From assembly GCF_019104765.1 (NCBI RefSeq), contig NZ_JAHRXJ010000011.1, forward strand, positions 434,001-498,000: DNA of 64,000 bases. The letters run 5' to 3'. Below the pieces are notes generated by a model that saw only the letters and a program-made list of their open reading frames with translations, had not been told where the DNA came from and made no database searches. Below are positions 46,757 to 53,270 of the stretch, piece after piece (within the stretch, counting starts at the first letter, position 1; each line of letters begins with the position of its first letter). Both the position numbers and the translations under genes were made by a program. This DNA is from Synechococcus sp. HK05. Its GTDB lineage: Bacteria > Cyanobacteriota > Cyanobacteriia > PCC-6307 > Cyanobiaceae.

Positions 46757-47467
46757 TTAGTGTTCTATATCTGAGTTTTCTCGGTCCAGGACATCCATAA
46801 AGTCAAGACCTTTTCTGGTGATGTCTTTCAGGGAGTAATGACCTACATTCCAAAGGTCTTCTGGTGTCTTGAGGACTTGAGTTTTTACTGATGGTCTGAA
46901 CTTATTTACATCTGGATGTAGTCTTAGACAAGAGTTGATGAGGTCTATCTTTAGGTTTGTAAGGTCATCATAATGATGGTTGATAATTGGGACACCCATT
47001 CCTCCAGGTGTGTCCCATAGTTTCCTGAGTTTGGATTTCGGTTCTTCTATTTGATGGTCTGTGATGGGTCCTATCAGGAGGTTTGTGTGGTATTTCCCTT
47101 TCTTCTCGTCTCCATATTGAAGATTTTTCCCAACCTCTATTCTCTCTGACTTACTTTTGTGTCTTTCCATTGTGAAGACGAGACAGATGTTCCTACCGAA
47201 GTGTTCCCTGAGGATGTTCCTGTGTCTTCTGTGGACCCCTTTCATATAGTGTTCGTGGTAAAGACCCTTTCTGTAATCCCAATCCCTGATGTATCCATTA
47301 TCGTCCCTGTCACCATAGTGAATGACTGAGTAAAACCACTCTCCCTCACTGAGGTTTTCCACCTTCTCCAGTATCAGGTGTTTCACCAGTTCTCCTTCTG
47401 TTCTTTTATCTAAGGTTCTCATTTGGATACACCCGTAGGATACTAAGGACACTTCAGGTCCAGACAT
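46757..47467 (-). CDS. putative replication initiator (Rep-like)
   Basis: 236 residues. KYHTNLLIGPITD (H127, about residues 126-137) resembles the core strand of HUH-type or plasmid Rep proteins, and VGHYSLKDITRKG (Y211, K214) resembles the Tyr-x-x-Lys nicking helix that follows it. The match is weak and the full HxH is not present, so this is a hypothesis; a relaxase-like or other DNA-processing protein is possible. No alanine. A 12-bp palindrome overlaps its start codon, and two RHH-like genes follow, as in small plasmid replicons. Confidence 0.5.
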   Translation of the reverse strand: MSGPEVSLVSYGCIQMRTLDKRTEGELVKHLILEKVENLSEGEWFYSVIHYGDRDDNGYIRDWDYRKGLYHEHYMKGVHRRHRNILREHFGRNICLVFTMERHKSKSERIEVGKNLQYGDEKKGKYHTNLLIGPITDHQIEEPKSKLRKLWDTPGGMGVPIINHHYDDLTNLKIDLINSCLRLHPDVNKFRPSVKTQVLKTPEDLWNVGHYSLKDITRKGLDFMDVLDRENSDIEH

Positions 47468-47648
47468 TGAATATTCAATATACCCAGAGACTGACTGATA
47501 TTTCCACTCAGATAAGTATGTGATATAAGGTTGATATACCTTATATAGTATATTCCATATTTACACATCAGTCAATAGAACACCGTCTAAGAAGTCAATA
47601 AAGATGTATGTTTATTTGGGGTTTCTTTTGTTGGAATAACGGATATAC
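47467..47648. promoter_or_regulatory. AT-rich region with concentric dyads; rep operator/origin candidate
   Basis: This 180-base gap holds a perfect palindrome TTGAATATTCAA (47467-47478) at the rep start. It also holds an 8-bp inverted repeat ATATAAGG/CCTTATAT (47523-47530, 47539-47546) nested inside GACTGAT/ATCAGTC (47493-47499, 47567-47573) with nearly the same centre. Such symmetry between integrase and rep suggests a regulatory hub or replication origin. Confidence 0.55.
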
Positions 47649-49151
47649 CTATTCCTCTTCAAGTGTTCTGATGAGTGACATTCCCTTTGTTATTCTTTCG
47701 GTATTGGTCTCAACTTGAATGTGGGAGTAAGTCTGGTCTATGTAAGTCGTTGATGTTCCAAGTTGTTTTGAGAGTAGGTGGATGTCTAGTCCGTTTTGAA
47801 GACGAAGTGTTGTGTAGAAGTGTCTTGATGAATAAAGTGTTATTCTTCTGTTGGTCTTGTCCAGTTCATCCTGAAGACCAGTCTCATTTAGAACCTTCTC
47901 CAGTCTGTCAGTGAAGACCTTCTGATGGTATGGAATGTTTTTGTCTTGTCTTTTCCAGGTTGGGTTTCTGAAGATATATTTGTCCGGACTACACCCCATT
48001 CCAACCTTTTCGTAGGTTTCCCGAAGTCTTTCCAGACGACGTCCAACGGGACCATTCACACTTCTCATTTTTCCTGTCTTTGAGTTTTCAGACCTTACCT
48101 TGAGAAGACGAAATATTTTCTGGTTCTCTTTGGTGTCAGACACATTGATGGAGACATCTCCCCAGGTCAGTCCTAGGATCTCCTTGGGTCTCATACCAGT
48201 GTTATAGGATATACCGATAAACTCTCTGAAGATGGACCTTTTGGTTTGTTCCAGGGTTGAGGACCCCTCGGGTCTTAGGTATTCGTTGGTTCTGAGATAT
48301 TTCACTAATCTCTCGTATTCTTCAACTCTGAGGATGTCCCGTTTAACCTGAGTTGAAGGTGGTTTCTTCATCAAGTCTATTTGGGGGACAAGAGAGGATG
48401 AGATAAACTTGTCTCTTACACCAACCTGTCTGTACATTCTATTGACTTCTGAAACGATTGAGTTGATGTAATCTGGTGAGTATCTGGTTCCCTTGTAGTA
48501 AGACTTTTCTTGTCGTTGAACCCAATATTGGAAATCTCTTGTGAGATCTGGTGGGATGTTCTCAATCTTGGTGTCTCCCATTTTGAGTTCTTCTTGAATG
48601 TATTTTTTCCAGACTGACAAGTATCCTTTTTTGGTCTTCCAGGTTTCCAGGGTTATTCCAGTCTTGGGGAGAGGACTTATCCTCCGTTCCTCCCGTTCTA
48701 GATAAATCCTAATAAGGTCTTTTGTCGTCAGTGACTTGGTTTTCTCTCCTCTTATTAGTTTTCCGTAAGTTTCGGAATACATTTGTCTTCCGAGGACAAT
48801 ACCCTCTTCTCGTGAGTTTGTTCTTAAACTCTTGGAGAATACCTTCTTAGTCTCTCTACAATAAATCCTCAGGTAATAGTTCCCGTTCTTGGTTCTCCCA
48901 TCTCGGTAGATGAAACTATCTTTCGTGTTTTCCCATAGGTAAACCTTGTCCTGGAAAATCTTGTTTCCTTTTTCGGTCTCCTCTTCTTTCTTCTTCTGTT
49001 TCAGGGACACCACAGAGGAGAGGACCATTAGAAGGTCCTCTGGGGTGAGGTCCAGGTTCCCTACGACCTGTCTCAGGGTCTCTAGGGACTGTTCCTGGTT
49101 CTGGGGTCTTGGTTCGTCTTCCTGTGGGTCCTGAGGGGTGATGGGGGTCAT
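47649..49151 (-). CDS. tyrosine recombinase / integrase
   Basis: 500 residues: a charged N-terminal region, a core-binding-like domain (about 140-260) and a catalytic domain (about 270-490). Catalytic residues: R321 (NTGMRPKEILGLTWGD), Lys at about 358-361 (SENSKTGKMRS), R443 in LYSSRHFYTT (HxxR box with Tyr replacing the first His), Thr at the usual His/Trp position (LGTSTT), and nucleophile Y475 (DQTYSHI). It probably integrates the element at the 20-bp repeat in flv3. It has no alanine: positions usually Ala in this family, such as RHTFAT, read RHFYTT. Confidence 0.85.
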   Translation of the reverse strand: MTPITPQDPQEDEPRPQNQEQSLETLRQVVGNLDLTPEDLLMVLSSVVSLKQKKKEEETEKGNKIFQDKVYLWENTKDSFIYRDGRTKNGNYYLRIYCRETKKVFSKSLRTNSREEGIVLGRQMYSETYGKLIRGEKTKSLTTKDLIRIYLEREERRISPLPKTGITLETWKTKKGYLSVWKKYIQEELKMGDTKIENIPPDLTRDFQYWVQRQEKSYYKGTRYSPDYINSIVSEVNRMYRQVGVRDKFISSSLVPQIDLMKKPPSTQVKRDILRVEEYERLVKYLRTNEYLRPEGSSTLEQTKRSIFREFIGISYNTGMRPKEILGLTWGDVSINVSDTKENQKIFRLLKVRSENSKTGKMRSVNGPVGRRLERLRETYEKVGMGCSPDKYIFRNPTWKRQDKNIPYHQKVFTDRLEKVLNETGLQDELDKTNRRITLYSSRHFYTTLRLQNGLDIHLLSKQLGTSTTYIDQTYSHIQVETNTERITKGMSLIRTLEEE

Positions 49152-49304
49152 CTCTTCAACAAACCTTCAACTCGGTGGAAGGTGGGGTTTCAGTCCCCAT
49201 CGGGGACTTTCAACTCTCTTCAACTCGTTTTAAGGTTCGTCTGTCCTCCAAGAAACCTAATAATACCAAGGGTTCTTGGAGGGTGTCAATCCGAAGTGGA
49301 ACCT
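49152..49304. promoter_or_regulatory. right-end region with short repeats and hairpin (arm-site/promoter candidate)
   Basis: TTCAACTC occurs at 49166-49173, 49209-49216 and 49219-49226, with TTCAAC at 49155-49160. A perfect AGTCCCC-ATC-GGGGACT hairpin lies at 49192-49208. Directly repeated short boxes beside the core repeat and upstream of the integrase resemble recombinase arm sites or an integrase operator. Confidence 0.5.
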
Positions 49305-51045
49305 AGTAGTGGTTCCCCACTTTGCGGTGATGCACGGCGGTGGCGGCTTCGGTGTCGGCCACGTTGCCCTGCTCCACTTCGGCGTAGATCACCCAGTGGT
49401 CGGGTCCTTCCATGCGTTGCTGCACACGGCAGCCCAGGAAGGCCAGCGCATCACCGAGCACGGGGCCGCCTGCTGCCACGCCCTCGAGGGTGGCCACGCC
49501 AGCGAAGCGATCGGCGCCGGGTGGGAAGCGCTTGAGGAAATGGCGCAGCAGAGGCTGGTGGTTGTCGTCCCGCAGGATGTTGAGCACGAAGCGATCGCCC
49601 ACCTGCATCAGCGCTTCGATGGCACGGTCCTTGGCCACGGCCACCGTGATGCCGGGCGGCTCGAAGCTGGCCTGGCTCACCCAGCTGGCCACCATCGCGG
49701 AGGCGCGCTCCTCCTGCCGGGCGGTCACCACATACAGGCCGCCGGAGAGCCGTCCCAGCGCTTTGTCGAGGTCGCCATCGAGTGCCTTCATCGCGGCGAT
49801 CGTCTTGGCGCGCGTGAGCAGTTGGCCCAGGTCGGTGCCGGCCTCTTCGCAGCGCTGGTAATCATTCCCATCGGGCACCTGGCGGATGCGCAGCGGTTCA
49901 AAGGCCTCCTTCTGGCCCAGGCCGCGTAGCTGCGAGGCCACGGTGTCGATCGGCTCGTCGTTGCCGCCGTAGGCGTCGTAGGTGGCGACCCACTGCTTGG
50001 GCTGCAGGGCGGCTAGCAGGGTGCCGATGGAAGCCTGAAGGTCGGCATCGGGATTGGCGGGCCAGGTGGGCACCACCACAGCGCTGGCTTCACCGATCAG
50101 GGCGCTCAGTTCCTGGGCATCGGTGGCGCGCAGATCCACCAGCTGCACCTGGGCTTCCGCTTTGCCGATGCCGCGGGCGATCGCCTGGCTGAGCCGATCG
50201 CAGAAGCCGTACTGGCTTACGTAGCAAACGGCCGCGTAGGCCTCGCCTTTGCTGCGTCCTTCGCTCCACTCGCGGTAGTCGGAGAGCCAGAGGCTGAGGT
50301 GCTCGCGTAGTAGGGGGCCATGGCCCACGGCCACGGTGTTGATCGCCGGTAGCGCGTCTATGCGCTTCATCGCCTGCAGCACGCTGCGGGCGTTGGGACC
50401 CATCAGGCAGTCGTAATAGAAGCGGAAGTCCGGTGCGATGGCGCCGGGATCTACGTCGAATACGTCATCGGAGCAGTAGTGCAGGCCGAAGGCGTCGCAG
50501 GTGTAGAGGATGCCGGTGCCGTGGTCGAACGAGAAGATCGTGTCTGGCCAGTGCAGGTTGGGGGCGCTGAGGAACTCGAAGCGGTGGTGAATGCCGCTCT
50601 CTGGGTTGGTGCCCAGATCCAGCTCTTCGCCACTCTTCACGGCCCGGCTCTTGAAGGGGCGGTGCACCTGGTTTTCCAGGAACTGGATCGCCACCTTGGA
50701 GGCCACGATCTCGATCTCGGGATTCAGATCGATCAGGTGCCCGATCAGGCCGGAGTGATCGGGTTCGGTGTGGCTCACGATCAGGTGGTCGATCGCCTTG
50801 GGATCGATCTGCTCCTGCAGCAGCGGCAGCCAGGTGCTCTCGAACTTGAGATGGCTGGTGTCGATCAGGGCGGTGCGCTCACCCCGCACCAGAAAGCTGT
50901 TGTAGGTGGTGCCGTTGCGCAGGCCGAACTCGATATCGAAACGGCTGCGGTCCCAGTCGAGCGAGCGGATCGTGGTGGTGTCGGCGGCGATCGCCTCGCA
51001 CTGCAGGCTCAGGCGCGGTGTACTGGCAACGGCTGCCTCAGCCAT
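49303..51045 (-). CDS. flv3: flavodiiron protein, Flv3-type (canonical metal ligands)
   Basis: 580 residues: beta-lactamase-like di-iron domain with canonical HTEPDHSG (about residues 91-98), flavodoxin domain (AAVCYVSQYGFCDRLSQAIA) and C-terminal flavin-reductase domain (LYVVTARQEERASAMVASWV). With Flv1 it reduces O2 to water using electrons from photosystem I and protects against fluctuating light. The 3' end is the attachment site of the GpC-free element, which restores the reading frame and stop. Confidence 0.92.
   Translation of the reverse strand: MAEAAVASTPRLSLQCEAIAADTTTIRSLDWDRSRFDIEFGLRNGTTYNSFLVRGERTALIDTSHLKFESTWLPLLQEQIDPKAIDHLIVSHTEPDHSGLIGHLIDLNPEIEIVASKVAIQFLENQVHRPFKSRAVKSGEELDLGTNPESGIHHRFEFLSAPNLHWPDTIFSFDHGTGILYTCDAFGLHYCSDDVFDVDPGAIAPDFRFYYDCLMGPNARSVLQAMKRIDALPAINTVAVGHGPLLREHLSLWLSDYREWSEGRSKGEAYAAVCYVSQYGFCDRLSQAIARGIGKAEAQVQLVDLRATDAQELSALIGEASAVVVPTWPANPDADLQASIGTLLAALQPKQWVATYDAYGGNDEPIDTVASQLRGLGQKEAFEPLRIRQVPDGNDYQRCEEAGTDLGQLLTRAKTIAAMKALDGDLDKALGRLSGGLYVVTARQEERASAMVASWVSQASFEPPGITVAVAKDRAIEALMQVGDRFVLNILRDDNHQPLLRHFLKRFPPGADRFAGVATLEGVAAGGPVLGDALAFLGCRVQQRMEGPDHWVIYAEVEQGNVADTEAATAVHHRKVGNHY
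49305..49324. repeat. right attachment-site repeat (end of flv3)
   Basis: Identical to 44530-44549. On the minus strand it encodes the last residues of Flv3 (KVGNHY) and the first two bases of its TAG stop. Integration therefore leaves flv3 intact. The last base, G49324, forms the first GpC with host C49325. Confidence 0.85.
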
Positions 51046-51116
51046 GGGATCCGCTCGCGGTTGGGGTGAACTGTAGGTAAGGCGGCAGGAGGAAGGGTCA
51101 GGATTGCCTGCAACGA

Positions 51117-51142
51117 CAAAGCCCCGGCCCTGAGGCCGGGGC
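51117..51142 (-). terminator. intrinsic terminator after hsp20
   Basis: Perfect 9-bp G+C-rich stem GCCCCGGCC/GGCCGGGGC with a four-base loop (51121-51142), followed on the minus strand by TTTG. It lies between the hsp20 stop and the flv3 start. Confidence 0.7.
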
Positions 51143-51192
51143 GGATCCCGTCTCGTTTGGTGTGACTCGATCGCGGCGCCTGGCCGCCGGCA

Positions 51193-51639
51193 TCAGCCCT
51201 CCACCTTCACGCTCACGCTGGTGAGGGTCTGGGCCTTGGGCACCTCCACCGTGAGCAGTCCGTCGCGATACACGGCCTGCACCGCTTCACGGTCGATGCC
51301 GGAGGGGAAGCGGAAGCTGCGGCTCCAGGTGCCGTAGCGGATTTCGCTCAGCAAGGTGGCAGCGCCAGTGGGTTGGGGGTCGCCGTCGGTGCTTTCGGCT
51401 TGCGGGGCGCGGCGTTCAGCGCTGATCACCAGGTTGCGGTCGGTGGCTTTCACGTCGATCGAGTCGCGCTCGACGCCGGGCAGCTCCAGGCAGATGCTGT
51501 AGCCGGCTTCGGTTTCGCGCACTTCGGCGGCGGGAACGCGCTCGGCGGTGTGCAGCTGTTGCTCGAGTCGCTTGAACAGGTCGGACTCGAGGCGATCAAA
51601 AGCGGTGCGATCGAAAGCGGATTGGCGCAGAGTCAGCAT
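51193..51639 (-). CDS. small heat-shock protein (Hsp20/alpha-crystallin)
   Basis: 148 residues with an alpha-crystallin domain (SICLELPGVERDSIDVKATD; LVISAERR) and the end motif DGLLTVEVPKAQ. ATP-independent chaperone that binds unfolding proteins and associates with membranes under heat or light stress. The ATG at 51639 has GGAG upstream; the longer frame to 51750 is unlikely. The 160-base upstream gap should hold its promoter. Confidence 0.92.
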   Translation of the reverse strand: MLTLRQSAFDRTAFDRLESDLFKRLEQQLHTAERVPAAEVRETEAGYSICLELPGVERDSIDVKATDRNLVISAERRAPQAESTDGDPQPTGAATLLSEIRYGTWSRSFRFPSGIDREAVQAVYRDGLLTVEVPKAQTLTSVSVKVEG

Positions 51640-51801
51640 GGCTGTGTCTCCTGAATGTGCGGGTGCGGGGTGTTCACCCGCAACGCCAATGTGCTCGGCT
51701 TGTTTGATCGCCAGTAGTGCAAGAACCGACCCTTTTGGTGCGGTGCTCACACCCCTGGTTCGGCTGCAACACCAGTGTTTTCCGGAGAACCGAACGTTGA
51801 G

Positions 51802-52323
51802 CTAGAGCCACCACCAACTGCTGAACGCAGCCGCCTGGCCGCAGGGTTGATCGCCGGGGCCCCAGAGGGTCCAGAGGCGGGCGTTGTGGATCTGGAAGCG
51901 GCGGCCGCTCTGGCTGATGCGCACGCCGCTGTAACCCTCGCTGGCGTGTTGTTGCAGGGCGTTGGCGAGCATCTGAGCGCGGCTGTCGCGCTCCTGGGGT
52001 TCCGCAGTGAGCCGCGAGGGCATGCCGATCATTTCGGCCCAGCTGCGCTCCCACAGCTGCAGAGCGGCGGCGTTGGCGTAGATCAGGGCGGGATCGGAGC
52101 CGCCGTCATGGGCGAGCACCACGGTGTCAGCGCGGAACAGCAGCTGAGCAGCTTGGAGGCCATCGTGCGTTGCGGTGCCAGCCAGCAGCGGCCGGCCGAA
52201 CGCGCGCTCGAACGAGCGCAGGATGCTGCAGGCAAGGTGTTGCTTGCCAGGTGTGAGCCAGGGGGCCGCGGCTTGGGCCACGGCCAGGCGCCGCAGGCGT
52301 CGGCGGCGGGGCGAGCTGATCAC
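51802..52323 (-). CDS. MEKHLA (PAS-like) domain protein
   Basis: About 173 residues. PWLTPGKQHLACSILRSFER, then DPALIYANAAALQLWERSWA, MPSRLTAEPQERDSRAQMLA and GYSGVRISQSGRRFQIHNAR follow the MEKHLA-domain pattern, a PAS-like fold of unknown ligand. The GTG at 52323 lies two bases after the stop of the SWIM gene upstream, so it is the third gene of the SNF2-SWIM-MEKHLA operon. Confidence 0.75.
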   Translation of the reverse strand: MISSPRRRRLRRLAVAQAAAPWLTPGKQHLACSILRSFERAFGRPLLAGTATHDGLQAAQLLFRADTVVLAHDGGSDPALIYANAAALQLWERSWAEMIGMPSRLTAEPQERDSRAQMLANALQQHASEGYSGVRISQSGRRFQIHNARLWTLWGPGDQPCGQAAAFSSWWWL

Positions 52324-52324
52324 C

Positions 52325-53266
52325 TCAGGCTTGGGCGCTGCTGCTTGCGTCGCCCTCGCCGTTGTTGCTGCCGGCCGCCATCGCGGTGGCCATCGCCGCG
52401 GTGCCGCATGCGGCACCGTGGGCTTTGAGCTGCTCCACAAACAGCTTCCCGGCCTCGGGGAAGCGGCCGTCTTCCGCCAACGGCAACGGGCCGGCTTCAT
52501 CCAGGCCCGTATCGCCCTCCATGGCTGGGGTGATCACCACGAGCCCCGGATCGAGGGCAGCGCCGTAGTTCCACCAGCGGTTGGGATCGCGGATGGCTGC
52601 GGGGGCGGGATTGAGGGAGCCTTCGGCGGCTGGCTGTGGGGGCGCATCGGCTGGAGCCGCCTCTTTCGCTTCTTTGGCTTTCTTTGCCAGCAGCGCCCGC
52701 CGCTGCACCGCTAGATCGCTGAGCAGCTGGGCGCGGGTGCGGCCCCGCAGCTGGAAGAGCACGAAGGGGTCTTCGCTGAAGCGCTCGCCCATCAGGTAGT
52801 AGACGGCGCTCACGTGTTTACAGGGGTTGATCTTGTCGGGGCAGGTGCATTCGCTGCGCACCTCCTGCAACTTGAACGGAAACAGGCGCCGGCCGCTGGC
52901 GGCGAAAGCGCGCTCGATGTCCTGCGGCATCACGCCCGCCAGGAGCTGAGCCGACCAACGGGCCTTCTGACCAAGGGCCTCGAGCACGTAGCCCCAGTCG
53001 TCGTCGCTGAGCACATCCAGCCAGAGCTTCACCTTGTAGGGGTCTTCGCCGCTGCCCTGCACGCGGGCGTGCACGCGGCGCCCCTCGAAGCGAATCGAGA
53101 GCACGTTGCCGCTGCGGGCGTACTCCCAGGCGCGCTCCAGCCGTTTCTTGAAGCGGTAGCCGTTGATCAGCTCCATCCACTGCTCCACCCACCAGGGCTG
53201 CTGGCCCAAGCCCTGATCGCCCAGCTGGGTGGTGATGCCGTTGGGGGTTCCGGGGGTGATGGTCAT
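52325..53266 (-). CDS. SWIM zinc-finger protein
   Basis: 313 residues. The SWIM motif CxCx(n)CxH is visible in CTCPDKINPCKHVSAVYYLM (about residues 139-158). The N-terminal part is WWVEQWMELINGYRFKKRLE, and the C-terminal part is a low-complexity Ala/Pro-rich tail. SWIM proteins are commonly encoded beside SNF2 helicases, as here (four-base gap to the helicase), and probably bind DNA or the helicase. Confidence 0.85.
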   Translation of the reverse strand: MTITPGTPNGITTQLGDQGLGQQPWWVEQWMELINGYRFKKRLERAWEYARSGNVLSIRFEGRRVHARVQGSGEDPYKVKLWLDVLSDDDWGYVLEALGQKARWSAQLLAGVMPQDIERAFAASGRRLFPFKLQEVRSECTCPDKINPCKHVSAVYYLMGERFSEDPFVLFQLRGRTRAQLLSDLAVQRRALLAKKAKEAKEAAPADAPPQPAAEGSLNPAPAAIRDPNRWWNYGAALDPGLVVITPAMEGDTGLDEAGPLPLAEDGRFPEAGKLFVEQLKAHGAACGTAAMATAMAAGSNNGEGDASSSAQA

Positions 53267-53270
53267 CGCG

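Larger units (their letters stand above)
44530..49324. mobile_element. GpC-free integrative element inserted at the 3' end of flv3
   Basis: A 4.8-kb island bounded by a perfect 20-bp direct repeat (44530-44549 and 49305-49324). It contains a tyrosine recombinase, a Rep-like protein, two ribbon-helix-helix-like proteins and about six further small ORFs, all on the minus strand. Base-by-base reading finds no GpC dinucleotide from 44527 to 49324, whereas the first 60 bases of host DNA to the right (49321-49380) hold eight. CpG is common inside (five in 48001-48060). By eye G+C is roughly 40-45 percent against well over 60 percent in the host. No encoded protein contains alanine. Best described as a small integrative element, perhaps able to replicate; mobility is inferred, not shown. 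Confidence 0.88.

Noticed and set aside
44527-49324. HIP1 (GCGATCGC) avoidance as the explanation for the GpC-free tract
   Set aside because: HIP1 octamers account for only a tiny share of GpC sites. Avoiding them would not remove every GpC.
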